Assembly (NCBI RefSeq): GCF_902497625.1
Contig: NZ_CABVGX010000008.1
Span: 95,639 to 159,638 of the forward strand
Direction: 5' to 3'
Length of the DNA: 64,000 bases
Source: Pseudomonas fluorescens
GTDB taxonomy: Bacteria > Pseudomonadota > Gammaproteobacteria > Pseudomonadales > Pseudomonadaceae
The notes under the pieces were generated by a model. The model searched no databases and was not told where the DNA came from. It saw nothing but the letters and a program-made list of their open reading frames with translations. The translations under genes were made by a program, and so were the position numbers. Positions 8,987 through 17,933 of this stretch are shown piece by piece (position 1 is the stretch's first letter; each line of letters opens with the position of its first letter).

Positions 8987-9352
8987 ATGCCTCACCTGCA
9001 CATGGAATACACCGCCAATCTGTCTGAGCTGAATGCCGACGTCGCGTTGATCAGGCTGAATAATGCGCTGGTGGCTTCTGGACAGTTTGCTGCCGAATTC
9101 GACATCAAGAGCCGTGCAGTGAAGCTCGAGACCTTCAAGGTGGGGACTGCGATGAGCGAGCGTGCTTTTGTGCATGTGAAGCTTGCCTTGCTCAGCGGGC
9201 GTTCGCCGCAGATCAAAAAGCAGTTGTCCGAGAGCCTGTTGGCGGTGGTGCAGGATCTTTGTCAGTGGCCCGCAGACGTGGAGGTCCAGCTCGCAGTGGA
9301 GCTGCTGGACATTGATCGCGAGTCTTACAGCAAAGTGGCAATCGGGCACTGA
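8987..9352 (+). CDS. 5-carboxymethyl-2-hydroxymuconate delta-isomerase family protein
   Basis: 121 residues, the usual length for the CHMI (HpaF) branch of the tautomerase superfamily. The protein starts MPHLHMEYTANL, so after Met removal it exposes the N-terminal catalytic proline typical of the family. CHMI acts in homoprotocatechuate (4-hydroxyphenylacetate) degradation, isomerising 5-carboxymethyl-2-hydroxymuconate. No other hpa genes are nearby, so the true substrate may differ. RBS CAGGAG lies 8 bases before the ATG. A perfect 12-bp inverted repeat follows the gene. Confidence 0.8.
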   Translation: MPHLHMEYTANLSELNADVALIRLNNALVASGQFAAEFDIKSRAVKLETFKVGTAMSERAFVHVKLALLSGRSPQIKKQLSESLLAVVQDLCQWPADVEVQLAVELLDIDRESYSKVAIGH

Positions 9353-9377
9353 GTTAACCTCAAGCCTTGCCTGAGTT

Positions 9378-9413
9378 GTCACGCCGGGATGAACGACTAC
9401 GTCCCGGCGTGAC
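9378..9413 (+). terminator. Perfect inverted repeat after the isomerase gene, possible terminator
   Basis: GTCACGCCGGGA and TCCCGGCGTGAC form a perfect 12-bp stem with a 12-base loop starting about 25 bases after the isomerase stop. No T-run follows, so it may act as an mRNA 3'-stabilising hairpin or a protein-binding palindrome instead. Confidence 0.45.
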
Positions 9414-9862
9414 ACAGATCGAGGCATTCGATCTTTTTCACAACGTGGGGATACATGGCGGATGCTTTGAGAGTCGGTCCCATGCTGTCCCGTTTGATCA
9501 TCGCGTTCCGTGCACGGTTGATGTAAATAATCGTAGCGCGAGGACGGCGTCGGGAAAAACTCTTGCAGCATATTTCAGCGATTGTTTAGTAATTTCTCAC
9601 CCAAGGTTCGTCATATCCTGCTTGATCGGCTCATCACAGCATGTGACGCTGCCCAACATCTGCCTGCTGCGGTTTTCCTTATGGACGCTTGTCCAGTCGC
9701 TTTACCCTCCGAACTCGCCTTTTGGGCGTTGTGGCACTGTCGTCACGCGCGCCCACCGGATGCCTGCCTTCTGCGTTGAATGGTTTTACAGGTCCTGCGC
9801 CATGCGCCGGGCAAATCGGCATCGCCTGCGCGAATGCCTGACGTATAAAGCAGAGAATTCCC
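9414..9862. other. Gene-free upstream region of the glutamine-synthetase-like gene
   Basis: About 450 bases with several stop codons in every frame and no protein similarity I can recognise. It presumably carries the promoter of the gene at 9863; I could not identify a convincing -24/-12 or -35/-10 pair. Confidence 0.4.
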
Positions 9863-11245
9863 ATGAGTTGTGCCACGACCTCTTTTGCCACAAAGCAAGA
9901 AGCCCTGACCTTTCTTGAGCAGAACCCGGATATCGAAATGTTCGAGCTGTTCATCATCGACAATAACGGCGTGCCTCGGGGCAAGCTGTTGCATCGTGAT
10001 GAATTGCTGGCGGTCTACGAAAGCGGACGGCCGTTGCCGAGCACCATTCTCGGCCTGACGATCAATGGCGACGACGTAGAGAATTCGGGACTGGTGTGGG
10101 ACGTCGGCGATATCGATTGCCGGGCCTACCCGATCAGCGGCAGCTTGACGCGCATGCCCTGGCGCCTGATTTCCACGGCGGCCGTTCAAGTGAGCATGCA
10201 TCCCAAGGAGGGCATGCCGGCAACCGTCGCCGACCCGCGCCATCTGCTGGCGAGCGTCATCGAGGGACTTCAGGCCGATGGTTATTACCCGGTCATGGCA
10301 GCGGAGCTGGAGTTCTACCTGCTCGACCAGCAACGCGACAGCAACGGTCGGCCGCAACCGGCGCGGGACGTCGATGGCGGTCGGCCGCGCGGAACGCAGG
10401 TGTACGGCTTGCGCGAACTGGAACAAATCGAACCGTTCCTCGCCGATCTCTACAGCGCCTGCAAACTGCAGGGCATTCCGGCGCGCACGGCGATTTCCGA
10501 ATATGCGCCGGGGCAGGTCGAAATCACCCTTGAACATCGCAGCGACGCGTTGCAGGCGATGGACGAAGCGGTGCGCTACAAGCGCTTGGTCAAGGGCGTG
10601 GCGCATAAACACGGGATGACTGCATGTTTCATGGCCAAGCCTTTTGATGATCTGGCGGGCACCGGCATGCACATGCACGTCAGTCTCGCGGACAAGGACG
10701 GCAACAATCTGTTTGCCAGTGAAGCGCTGGATGGCACGCCGTTGCTCAGGCAGGCCGTTGGCGGCATGCTCAGCACCTTGCTCGATTCGTTGCTGATGTT
10801 CTGCCCGAACGCCAATTCGTACCGGCGCTTTCAGACCAACAGTTATGCGCCGCTGGCGGCCACGTGGGGCGTAGACAACCGCACTGTGAGTTTGCGTGTC
10901 CCCGGTGGTCCGGCGTTTTCCCGGCATATCGAACACCGCATCTGCGGGGCCGACGCCAATCCCTATCTGGCGGCGGCAGCCATTCTGGCCGGCATTCATC
11001 GCGGCATCCGCGAACAACTCGACCCGGGCGCGCCCGTTGAAGGTAACGGGTACGCCCAGGCTTCGGAATTGTTGCCGACCGACTGGCTGACCACCTTGCG
11101 CGCACTGGAAGGTTCGAGTTGGGCGCGGGAAGCGTTTGGCGGTGAATTTCTCGGCGTCTACATGGCCGTGAAGAGAGCCGAGTATCGACAGTTCATGGGC
11201 GAAGTCGGTGAGCAGGATTGGCGCTGGTATCTGCATCATGCCTGA
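9863..11245 (+). CDS. Glutamine synthetase family protein, gamma-glutamylpolyamine synthetase type
   Basis: 460 residues with the GS N-terminal beta-grasp domain (about 15-110) and the catalytic domain (about 115-450). Visible GS motifs are AAELEFYLL with the metal-binding Glu pair, EYAPGQVEITLEH, GTGMHMHVSL with the ammonium/metal-site His, and NRTVSLRVPGG with the ATP/glutamate-binding Arg. The classical adenylylation tyrosine motif of GlnA is absent, and the overall sequence fits the PuuA/Pau/Spu group. That group ligates L-glutamate to putrescine or other amines in polyamine catabolism. The gene stands alone here, with no oxidase, dehydrogenase or gamma-glutamyl hydrolase beside it. The precise amine is unknown. 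Confidence 0.85.
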   Translation: MSCATTSFATKQEALTFLEQNPDIEMFELFIIDNNGVPRGKLLHRDELLAVYESGRPLPSTILGLTINGDDVENSGLVWDVGDIDCRAYPISGSLTRMPWRLISTAAVQVSMHPKEGMPATVADPRHLLASVIEGLQADGYYPVMAAELEFYLLDQQRDSNGRPQPARDVDGGRPRGTQVYGLRELEQIEPFLADLYSACKLQGIPARTAISEYAPGQVEITLEHRSDALQAMDEAVRYKRLVKGVAHKHGMTACFMAKPFDDLAGTGMHMHVSLADKDGNNLFASEALDGTPLLRQAVGGMLSTLLDSLLMFCPNANSYRRFQTNSYAPLAATWGVDNRTVSLRVPGGPAFSRHIEHRICGADANPYLAAAAILAGIHRGIREQLDPGAPVEGNGYAQASELLPTDWLTTLRALEGSSWAREAFGGEFLGVYMAVKRAEYRQFMGEVGEQDWRWYLHHA

Positions 11246-11319
11246 ACCGTTTGCAGCCACGCTCGCAGGTCGCGGCAAAGAATGAATGAGTGGACGCGCG
11301 GAAGTCGCCGGTAGCGATA

Positions 11320-11346
11320 TATACTGCGCGCCATTCTTCAAGGGAG
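11320..11346 (+). promoter_or_regulatory. -10-like element and ribosome-binding site of rnd
   Basis: TATACT at 11320-11325 is a good sigma-70 -10 hexamer, and AGGGAGA at 11341-11347 is the Shine-Dalgarno that selects the GTG start at 11353. No clear -35 box is visible. Confidence 0.35.
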
Positions 11347-11352
11347 AGCCGT

Positions 11353-12486
11353 GTGGCCATCGATATTCACTGGATTCGCGACAACGATAGCCTCGGTCAG
11401 TTTTGTGCCGAGTGGCAACAGCTGCCTTTCGTTGCCCTCGACACCGAATTCATGCGGGTCGACACCTTTTACCCAATCGCAGGCCTGTTGCAGATTGGCG
11501 ATGGTGTGCGCGCTTATCTGATCGACCCGTTGACCATCGATAACTGGCAACCGTTGGCGGCTCTCCTGGAAAACCCTGCCGTGGTCAAGGTCGTGCATGC
11601 GTGTAGCGAAGACCTCGAAGTGCTGCTGCGCCTGACGGGTAGCCTGCCGGTGCCACTGTTCGATACGCAACTGGCCGCCGCTTACCTGAACCTCGGTTTC
11701 TCCATGGGTTATTCGCGTCTGGTGCAGGACGTGCTCGGCATCGACCTGCCTAAAGGCGAGACGCGCTCTGACTGGCTGCAACGTCCGCTATCCGAGACGC
11801 AGATCAGCTACGCCGCTGAAGATGCTTTGCACCTTGCGGAAGTCTTCATACAGCTGCGTCCGAAATTATCTGACGACAAATACGCATGGGTCCTGGAAGA
11901 CGGCGCCGAGCTGGTGGCCAACCTGCGTCGCGAGATCGATCCGAACGAGGTGTACCGCGACGCCAAGCTCGCGTGGAAGCTATCCCGCGCGCAACTCGCC
12001 GTGCTGCGTGAACTCTGCGCCTGGCGCGAGCGTGAAGCCCGCGCCCGTGATCTGCCGCGCAACCGCATCGTGCGCGAACATTCGCTGTGGCCGCTTGCCC
12101 GAACTCAGCCCGACAACCTCGGTGCACTGGCCAAAATCGAAGACATGCACCCGCGCACTGTGCGTCAGGACGGCGAATTCCTGCTGGACCTGATCAAACG
12201 CTGCGCTAATGTCCCGCCCGAGCAATGGCCGCCTGATGTGCCCGAGCCGTTGCCAGTAGAAGCCGCCGCGGTGGTCAAACAGTTGCGCGCCATTGGCCAG
12301 GCCGAAGCAGAGCGCCTGAACATTGCGCCTGAGCTTATGTTGCGCAAGAAAACCCTTGAAGCCTTGCTCAAGAGCGGCTTCCCGAACGGTCCTTACCAAT
12401 TGCCTGATTCGCTGCGTGGCTGGCGCCGCGAATTGATGGGCCAGGCGCTGCTCGACAGCCTGGCCACCCCCGGAGAACAGCCTTGA
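11353..12486 (+). CDS. rnd: Ribonuclease D
   Basis: 377 residues from a GTG start, the usual RNase D length. The DEDDy 3'-5' exonuclease domain (about 1-170) shows Exo I (ALDTEFMR), Exo II ([10 protein letters not shown]) and Exo III (YAAEDALHL, with the Y-x-x-x-D pair). An HRDC domain follows at about 207-285 and a second HRDC-like region at the end. RNase D trims 3' ends of tRNA precursors and other small RNAs in the cytoplasm. The start at 11353 is chosen over an in-frame ATG at 11290 because AGGGAGA sits at the right distance and the homologous N-terminus (AIDIHWI) begins there. The next gene overlaps its stop codon, so they are translationally coupled. Confidence 0.95.
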   Translation: MAIDIHWIRDNDSLGQFCAEWQQLPFVALDTEFMRVDTFYPIAGLLQIGDGVRAYLIDPLTIDNWQPLAALLENPAVVKVVHACSEDLEVLLRLTGSLPVPLFDTQLAAAYLNLGFSMGYSRLVQDVLGIDLPKGETRSDWLQRPLSETQISYAAEDALHLAEVFIQLRPKLSDDKYAWVLEDGAELVANLRREIDPNEVYRDAKLAWKLSRAQLAVLRELCAWREREARARDLPRNRIVREHSLWPLARTQPDNLGALAKIEDMHPRTVRQDGEFLLDLIKRCANVPPEQWPPDVPEPLPVEAAAVVKQLRAIGQAEAERLNIAPELMLRKKTLEALLKSGFPNGPYQLPDSLRGWRRELMGQALLDSLATPGEQP

Positions 12487-12776
12487 AACGTATTTGCTCC
12501 ATCTATCGAAGCCTGAAGAAAAACGAAATGTACCTCTATGTGCTCAAAAGTGATGCACTGGAGCGCGTTCCGGAAAATCTGATGGCCGCCTTCGGCAAAC
12601 CGCATCACGCCTTCGATCTGGTGTTGACGCCTGAGCGCAAACTGTCGCGCGAGGACATCACCGTGGTCCTGGACAATCTCGAGAAGCAGGGCTATCACCT
12701 GCAAATGCCGCCGGCCGAGGACGAGTACATCGAGCACTTGCCGGAAGAATTGCTGCGGCGCAACGATCCGATGTGA
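12483..12776 (+). CDS. YcgL domain-containing protein
   Basis: 97 residues, the length of the YcgL family, with the family core [16 protein letters not shown] and the conserved E-x-Y-hydrophobic C-terminal region. The start is TTG at 12483, overlapping the rnd stop (TTGA), with GGAGAACAG upstream inside the end of rnd. The family fold is known (small alpha/beta), but no firm molecular function is established. In pseudomonads it is commonly found directly after rnd, as here. Confidence 0.9.
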   Translation: MKRICSIYRSLKKNEMYLYVLKSDALERVPENLMAAFGKPHHAFDLVLTPERKLSREDITVVLDNLEKQGYHLQMPPAEDEYIEHLPEELLRRNDPM

Positions 12777-12832
12777 TCTGCAGACAGGTTCTGTTCAGAA
12801 TCTGCCTGAAACACTGGAATGATTTTGGCGAT

Positions 12833-12871
12833 GGCCGCCGCGCTGGAGCGCTGCTCCACCGGCGGCCGTTT
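12833..12871 (+). terminator. Hairpin after ycgL, possible terminator
   Basis: GGCCGCCG (12833-12840) pairs with CGGCGGCC (12860-12867), with a further GGAG/CTCC pairing in the loop, followed by GTTTG. It is GC-rich but has only a short T-run, so termination may be partial and the next gene may be partly co-transcribed. Confidence 0.4.
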
Positions 12872-12896
12872 GCACTGCTTTTGAAAGGTTTGAACC

Positions 12897-13829
12897 ATGC
12901 GCGTTCTGATTGCTGAACACGATCACCCTGTGTACGCCCAATTGCTGCGCCAGGCAGCTCCCGATCTGGAAGTCCTTACCAGCGGTAACTCTGCCGAGCT
13001 GGCCAGCCAGGCCGCTGATTGCCCGATCTGGCTAGGGCAGCCGGACTTGCTGGCAACCCTGCTGCGTCAAGGGCACCAGCCACAATGGCTGCAATCGACC
13101 TGGGCCGGCATCACGCCGCTGCTGGTCGATGGTCTGCCACGCCACTATCGCCTGACTCGGGCGGTGGGAATTTTCGGTCAGGTGATGGCCGAATACGTGC
13201 TGACCTACATGCTTGGCCATGAGCGCGAAGTGCTGCCGCGTCTGGTCAGCCAGGTCGAGCGCAAGTGGGACAGCCGCCAGGGCCAGAGCCTGACCGGGCG
13301 CAAAGTCCTGATCGTCGGTACCGGCGACATCGGCCAGACCGTCGCGCGCTTTTTGCTGCCGTTCGGCGTCGAGCTTTACGGCATTGCCAGCGAAGCGCGG
13401 GAGCTGGCGCCTTTTGTCGAGGTGGGAACGCTGGCGGATCTGCCGCGCCTGGTCGGCGAGGTAGACTATGTGATCAATCTGCTGCCGAACACACCGACCA
13501 CCCACGACCTGTATGACGCAGCACTGTTCAAGCAATTCAAGCCGACCGGGTTGTTCATCAATGTCGGGCGCGGCGTCGCGGTGGTCGATGCGGATCTGGT
13601 CGAAGCCTTGAAGGAAGGGCATCTGGCGGGCGCGGTTATTGACGTCTGCCGGCAGGAGCCTTTACCACAACGTCATCCGTTCTGGACGGCCTGGGGGCTG
13701 CTGCTGACCGGCCATAGCTCGGCACCGACGTCACCTTCATTGATGGTGAAGCTGTTTGTCGAGAATCTGCGGGCCTATCAGGCGGGCGAAGCATTGCGCG
13801 GCGAAGTGGATTTCGATCGCGGGTATTGA
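12897..13829 (+). CDS. D-isomer-specific 2-hydroxyacid dehydrogenase
   Basis: 310 residues. The NAD(P)-binding Rossmann motif [13 protein letters not shown] is near residue 140. The catalytic set is present as Arg in NLLPNTPTT...INVGRG, Glu in CRQEPLP and His in TGHSSAPT. The sequence fits the GhrA-like branch that reduces glyoxylate or hydroxypyruvate, but the substrate cannot be fixed from sequence. AAAGG precedes the ATG. The following reading frame overlaps its stop, but the real ycgN-type start lies about 110 bases downstream. Confidence 0.9.
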   Translation: MRVLIAEHDHPVYAQLLRQAAPDLEVLTSGNSAELASQAADCPIWLGQPDLLATLLRQGHQPQWLQSTWAGITPLLVDGLPRHYRLTRAVGIFGQVMAEYVLTYMLGHEREVLPRLVSQVERKWDSRQGQSLTGRKVLIVGTGDIGQTVARFLLPFGVELYGIASEARELAPFVEVGTLADLPRLVGEVDYVINLLPNTPTTHDLYDAALFKQFKPTGLFINVGRGVAVVDADLVEALKEGHLAGAVIDVCRQEPLPQRHPFWTAWGLLLTGHSSAPTSPSLMVKLFVENLRAYQAGEALRGEVDFDRGY

Positions 13830-13939
13830 ACGCTCTATTCCCGCGCCGATTGTACTGGCAGTCGCCAATGCTTTTGCCGGCACGGGCCGTGGCACTAGAC
13901 TGTCGGCCTTTTCACCACCTTGATGTTGATGCTCGAACC

Positions 13940-14389
13940 ATGGCCGCCAAAGTCGAACCGTTCTGGATACGCAAAACCCTCGATCAACTCGATCAGCAGG
14001 AATGGGAATCGCTGTGCGACGGCTGTGGCCTGTGCTGCCTGCAGAAGCTTGAGGATGAAGACGACAACAGCGTCTATTACACACGTATCGCTTGCAAACT
14101 TCTCGACCTGAAAACCTGCCAGTGCAGCGATTACCCGAACCGTCGGGAGTTTGTCCCCGACTGCATTCAGCTCACCCCGGGCAAGGCCGACGAGTTCAAA
14201 TGGCTTCCGCCGACCTGCGGCTACCGGCTAGTCAGTGAAGGCAAGGACCTGCCGCTGTGGCATCACCTGGTCTGCGGTGATCGCGACGCCGTGCACCACG
14301 AACGAATTTCACAATCAGGGCGCATGCTCGCCGAAGGCAGCGTGGCCGAAGACGATTGGGAAGACCACCTGATATTCCGCGCGGGCTGA
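13940..14389 (+). CDS. YcgN-family cysteine cluster protein (UPF0260)
   Basis: 149 residues, matching the usual 145-155 of the UPF0260 family. The conserved cysteines occur as [27 protein letters not shown] and DCIQL, giving a likely metal or Fe-S binding site of the zinc/iron-chelating UPF0153-like type. The ATG at 13940 is chosen because upstream in-frame sequence has no family similarity. Its biochemical role is unknown. It lies in the rnd/ycgL neighbourhood commonly shared by pseudomonads. Confidence 0.88.
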   Translation: MAAKVEPFWIRKTLDQLDQQEWESLCDGCGLCCLQKLEDEDDNSVYYTRIACKLLDLKTCQCSDYPNRREFVPDCIQLTPGKADEFKWLPPTCGYRLVSEGKDLPLWHHLVCGDRDAVHHERISQSGRMLAEGSVAEDDWEDHLIFRAG

Positions 14390-14465
14390 AATTTACAACG
14401 GAGTGTATAGGCAGATAACGCGTTTGCGTTCCTGGACAGCACACGGATTCAGTGACATAGGTAAA

Positions 14466-14533
14466 GATCGCAGCCTTCGGCAGCTCCTACAGTGGGCGAG
14501 AGATTCCCGTAGGAGCTGCTGCGGGCTGCGATC
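14466..14533. repeat. REP palindrome, family A (GATCGCAGCC...GGAGCTGC)
   Basis: GATCGCAGCCTTCGGCAGCTCCTAC is followed after a short loop by GTAGGAGCTGCTGCGGGCTGCGATC, an imperfect 25-bp inverted repeat between convergent genes. The same family recurs at 60436-60506. Confidence 0.9.
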
Positions 14534-14542
14534 GGTTCTGTC

Positions 14543-14923
14543 CTAAACGCCGGTTTTAGGCGATGTCAGCGAATCATTGCCAGTCACGGTCGCCGTGCTG
14601 GTCGCCGCTTCGGCATTGGCCTTCAAACGAGTCAGATCATCACCAGCCCGCTCGATTTTTGCGCGCACGGTGTTCATTTCGTGACGGCTCTTTTCCAGCA
14701 AACTCTTGGCCGAGCAATGGCCGGTGATGCCGCGCGCCAGTGCCACGCCGCCGATTGCCAGCTGAATCAGGCCGAAAATGCCGCCGCGACGCAGGCCTTT
14801 GCCCATCATCACTACGCCACCCGCGAGGGAGCCGGCGCGTTCCCAGCCGTGGACGTTGCGTTCCGTATGGGTCTGGAACGGAGTGGATTCGATACGTTCA
14901 GCTACGCGTTTGATGTCGGTCAT
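14543..14923 (-). CDS. DUF2892 (YgaP-like transmembrane) protein
   Basis: 126 residues. After an N-terminal amphipathic segment containing TERNVHGWERAGSLAGG there are two short hydrophobic helices (about residues 30-42 and 47-66), the pattern of the inner-membrane YgaP-like DUF2892 domain. A charged C-terminal helix (KSRHEMNTVRAKIERAGDDL) is predicted coiled coil and is followed by a Ser/Thr/Ala tail. AGGAGACAG lies before the ATG. No function is known. Confidence 0.75.
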   Translation of the reverse strand: MTDIKRVAERIESTPFQTHTERNVHGWERAGSLAGGVVMMGKGLRRGGIFGLIQLAIGGVALARGITGHCSAKSLLEKSRHEMNTVRAKIERAGDDLTRLKANAEAATSTATVTGNDSLTSPKTGV

Positions 14924-15013
14924 GATCTGTCTCCTGGCGAAAGGGCTGCTTCAAGAATAGATAGTTAAGCTGACTGCCGGGGCGGGCGGCTTGTTCCATC
15001 AAATATTCGTTGC

Positions 15014-15484
15014 TCAGCGAAATTTCGCCCCGGAACGCGTGTTCAGGCCTTTGGCCATCCGATCGTAAAGTACGACGTTGACCGTAGCAGCCAGGTTCAT
15101 GCAGCCGGTGGTGGGGATGTATACGACGTCTTCGCACCAGTCGCGAATGTCCTTATCCAGCGAGCCGTCTTCCGGACCGAAGATGTACAGCGCGCGGTCC
15201 GGATGCGTGTACTCGGGGAGCGAACGGGCGCCTTCGACCAGCTCTACGGCGACGGGAACGCAGCCCAGCGGCAGGATTTTTTTCAGATCATCAATGCCGA
15301 TGAGCGGGATATCGTAGTGAACGCGCTTGGTGTCGGTGACGAAGTCGGCGGCACGCTCGTATCGTTTACCGGTATAAAACACGGACGCCACGCCATAACA
15401 GCCGGCGGCGCGCATCACCGAGCCAACGTTTTCCGGTGATTTAGGGTTATACAAACCAATGCAGCTGTACCGTTTGTCTGCCAC
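15014..15484 (-). CDS. TrmH/SpoU-family RNA 2'-O-methyltransferase
   Basis: 156 residues, a minimal SPOUT methyltransferase without an extra RNA-binding domain. The three family motifs are visible: NPKSPENVGSVMRAAGCYG (motif 1, with the catalytic Asn-x-Gly-x-x-x-Arg), IFGPEDGSL (motif 2), and YIPTTGCMNLAATVNVVLYDRM (motif 3, trefoil-knot cofactor loop). It should transfer a methyl group from SAM to a ribose 2'-OH in tRNA or rRNA. The size resembles TrmL, but the target nucleotide cannot be assigned. Confidence 0.88.
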   Translation of the reverse strand: MADKRYSCIGLYNPKSPENVGSVMRAAGCYGVASVFYTGKRYERAADFVTDTKRVHYDIPLIGIDDLKKILPLGCVPVAVELVEGARSLPEYTHPDRALYIFGPEDGSLDKDIRDWCEDVVYIPTTGCMNLAATVNVVLYDRMAKGLNTRSGAKFR

Positions 15485-15571
15485 GAGCGGGGTGCCTTCG
15501 GGTAAAAACGGCGATTATACGGGGATTGGGGGAGGGGTGTTCGGTTGAGATCGGCGGTGCCTGAACCATCG

Positions 15572-16334
15572 CTATCGCCAGCAGGCTGGCTCCCACAGTG
15601 GATTCAGGGCGTTCACAAGTGCCATGTGCACAGGAGATTCCCTGTAAGAGCAAGCCTGGAGCATAACTATCGCCAGCAGGCTGGCTCCCACAGTGGATTC
15701 AGGGCGTTCACAAGTGCCATGTGCACAGGAGATTCCCTGTAAGAGCAAGCCTGGCGCATAACTATCGCCAGCAGGCTGGCTCCCACAGTGGATTCAGGGC
15801 GTTCACAAGTGCCATGTGCACAGGAGATTCCCTGTAAGAGCAAGCCTGGCGCATAACTATCGCCAGCAGTCTGGCTCCCACGGTGGATTCAGGGCGTTCA
15901 CAAGTGCCATGTGCACAGGAGATTCCCTGTAAGAGCAAGCCTGGCGCATAACTATCGCCAGCAGTCTGGCTCCCACAGTGGATTCAGGGCGTTCACAAGT
16001 GCCATGTGCATAGGAGATTCCCTGTAAGAGCAAGCCTGGAGCATAGCTATCGCCAGCAGGCTGGCTCCCACAGTGGGTTCAGGGCGCTCACAAGTGCCAT
16101 ATGCACAGGAGATCCTCTGTAAGAGCAAGCCTGGAGCATAACTATCGCCAGCAGGCTGGCTCCCACAGTGGATTCAGGGCGTTCACAAGTGCCATGTGCA
16201 CAGGAGATCCCCTGTAAGAGCAAGCCTGGAGCATAACTATCGCCAGCAGGGCTGGCTCCCACATTGGCTCCATGGCGCTCACCAGTGCCATGAGCGCAGG
16301 AGACCCCCTGTGGGAGCCAGCCTGCTGGCGATAG
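15572..16334. repeat. Eight-copy 95-bp tandem array built on a REP half-site (family E)
   Basis: Units beginning CTATCGCCAGCAGGCTGGCT start at 15572, 15667, 15762, 15857, 15952, 16047, 16142 and 16237, an exact 95-base period. Each unit holds one REP half (CTATCGCCAGCAGGCTGGCTCCCAC) plus a conserved spacer (GTTCACAAGTGCCATGTGCACAGGAGATTCCC). Only the last, more diverged unit is closed by the inverse half (GTGGGAGCCAGCCTGCTGGCGATAG, ending at 16334). Most units differ at a few bases. Small reading frames inside are by-products of the repetition. The array separates a minus-strand methyltransferase from the minus-strand HNH gene. Confidence 0.95.
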
Positions 16335-16358
16335 GGCCGGGTTGGGCGTGGAAGATAT

Positions 16359-16730
16359 TCAGTCCTCCTTCTTCATCAACCCAGCCAACGCCGCAAATGG
16401 ATTGTGCGTCGCCTTGGCGATCTTCGGCGTGCTCAACGAGCCTTCGTGGAAATATTGCTGGTCGGTGAAACGCGAGTGCTCGTTGTCATGGCAATACAGG
16501 CACAACAATTCCCAGTTCGAGCCGTCCTGCGGGTTGTTGTCGTGGTTGTGATCGCGGTGATGCACGGTCAGCTCGCTCAGGCGCTTGCCGGAAAATTCCC
16601 GGGCGCAGCGGCCGCACACGTGCGGGTACATCTTCAGGGCCTTGTCGCGGTAACCCATTTCCTTGTCGCGCTGGTTGTCGGCGAGGATGCGGTCCAGTTT
16701 CGACGTGTTGATCGGCGTTGACGAACTCAT
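16359..16730 (-). CDS. YajD-family HNH nuclease
   Basis: 123 residues. The C-x2-C/HNH module spans about residues 38-88: CGRCAREF, then LTVHHRDHNHDNNPQDGSNWELLC and CLYCHDNEH, giving zinc-binding cysteines and the HH...N...H catalytic set. Length and order match YajD. The cellular substrate is unknown; as a conserved stand-alone gene it looks like a core function rather than a phage or colicin nuclease. TGAACCCATGAG around the start gives a weak RBS (AGGTGAACCC). Confidence 0.88.
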   Translation of the reverse strand: MSSSTPINTSKLDRILADNQRDKEMGYRDKALKMYPHVCGRCAREFSGKRLSELTVHHRDHNHDNNPQDGSNWELLCLYCHDNEHSRFTDQQYFHEGSLSTPKIAKATHNPFAALAGLMKKED

Positions 16731-16780
16731 GGGTTCACCTTTGTAAAAGACTGATGACGGTTATGAACACATTACCCGTG

Positions 16781-16840
16781 CAAGCCGGCTTGCTGGCGAT
16801 AGCGGTCGTACTGACGCCATCGCCAGCAAGCCGGCTTCTA
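16781..16840. repeat. REP palindrome, family E variant
   Basis: CAAGCCGGCTTGCTGGCGATAG and its inverse CATCGCCAGCAAGCCGGCTT flank a 17-base loop. The motif is shared with the 95-bp array units nearby (CGCCAGCA-GGCTGGCT), so it is probably the same REP lineage. Confidence 0.85.
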
Positions 16841-16862
16841 CGGTATTGGTGATGAGTTTAGC

Positions 16863-17558
16863 TCAGCCCTTGAGCTTCTCGGCAATCCAGATGGTGTGGC
16901 GGGTGCCTTTGTTGCCGTGGGCGAACACCTGCACTTCCTCGGCCTTGAAGCCGGCTTTCTTCAGTTTGTCGGAAAATTGCTTGTCGGCGCTGGCGGACCA
17001 CACCGCCAGAACACCCTTGGGCCGCAGCGCTTTGGCGCAGGCACTCAGCCCACCAGCGGAGTAGAGCCAGCTGTTGGCTCGTTGCGTCAGGCCTTCAGGG
17101 CCGTTGTCGACGTCGAGCATGATTGCATCGAAACCTTGTGGCTCGGCCTGCAGGACTTTCGCCACGTCTTCCATGCGGATCACCGTGCGCGGGTCGAGCA
17201 ACGGCTTACCGGATTTCTCGCCCAGCGGCCCACGGTTCCATTCCACGACGCCAGGCACCAGTTCCGCGACCACCACTTCGGCCGTTTTACCCAGGTGCTT
17301 AAGGGCCGAGGCGAGGGTGAAGCCCATGCCCAGGCCACCGATCAACACCCGCGAGTTCGGGCGGCCGGCGACTTTGCGGCAAGGGATTTGCGCCAAGGCA
17401 TCTTCCGAACCGTGCATGCGCGTGTTCATCAACTGACCGCCGTCGCCACCCTGGATCTTGATGACGAAATCCTCACCGTATTCGAACAGGCACAGGGCAC
17501 CGCCGTTTTCAGGAATGGGCGCGGTGTCGAGCAGAACGAAACGTTTCATGGGGTTCAC
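16863..17558 (-). CDS. Spermidine-synthase-fold methyltransferase-like protein
   Basis: 231 residues from GTG at 17558, or 228 from ATG at 17549 (MKRFVLL). The Rossmann core has RVLIGGLGMGFTLASAL (nucleotide loop), VVVAELVPGVVEWN (acidic end of strand 2) and FDAIMLDVDNGPEGL (strand 4), as in SpeE-like proteins. The N-terminal beta domain of true spermidine synthases is reduced, and the aminopropyl-acceptor residues cannot be confirmed. It is therefore better called a spermidine-synthase-like SAM-dependent enzyme of unknown substrate. Confidence 0.75.
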   Translation of the reverse strand: MNPMKRFVLLDTAPIPENGGALCLFEYGEDFVIKIQGGDGGQLMNTRMHGSEDALAQIPCRKVAGRPNSRVLIGGLGMGFTLASALKHLGKTAEVVVAELVPGVVEWNRGPLGEKSGKPLLDPRTVIRMEDVAKVLQAEPQGFDAIMLDVDNGPEGLTQRANSWLYSAGGLSACAKALRPKGVLAVWSASADKQFSDKLKKAGFKAEEVQVFAHGNKGTRHTIWIAEKLKG

Positions 17559-17642
17559 TTGAGAAGAATGGGCATTGGGTAGGGCAAACGAACGCAGTTG
17601 GGAGTAGCCTGCAGACAGACAACAAGGCCAACGGAGCCATTG

Positions 17643-17933
17643 ATGAAGCGCACTATTCTAACGGTCATTGCCCTGGCCGCGCTCTCGATAACTGCAGCAC
17701 AGGCTGCGGATCTCCAAACCATCCCGACTGCACCCGCGCCATCGCTCGGCACGCCTGGCACGGCGACGCCGACGCCATACCCGCAAATCACGCCCAACAG
17801 CGTGCCCAAAGCCGGGCCGGGAAGCGGTGGCCCGCCGTTGTTGCCGCCGATCATAGTGCCAAGCCCACCCAAGGATCAGCCGTTGCCGGGCCTTGAGCAG
17901 GACGGCGCAAAGATCAAGTCGCCGGGAGGCTAG
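17643..17933 (+). CDS. Small exported proline-rich protein
   Basis: 96 residues. The first about 22 residues (MKRTILTVIALAALSITAAQAA) form a Sec signal peptide with cleavage likely after AQA. The mature part is very rich in Pro, Gly and Thr with no cysteine and little predicted fold. It is divergent from the SAM-dependent enzyme gene and convergent with the cyclic-nucleotide-binding gene, whose stop it overlaps by 4 bases. No function recognised; conserved hypothetical exported protein is the best description. Confidence 0.65.
   Translation: MKRTILTVIALAALSITAAQAADLQTIPTAPAPSLGTPGTATPTPYPQITPNSVPKAGPGSGGPPLLPPIIVPSPPKDQPLPGLEQDGAKIKSPGG

Noticed and set aside
9378..9413. Small RNA gene at the perfect inverted repeat
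   Set aside because: No promoter or T-tract is visible, so only a hairpin can be supported.
15545..16468. Small reading frames with repeated peptide (…ASLEHNYRQQ…)
   Set aside because: They arise from the 95-bp tandem array and have no RBS or conservation.
16359..16730. HNH gene as a bacteriocin or phage nuclease
   Set aside because: It matches the conserved single-domain YajD family, has no toxin delivery domain and no immunity partner.
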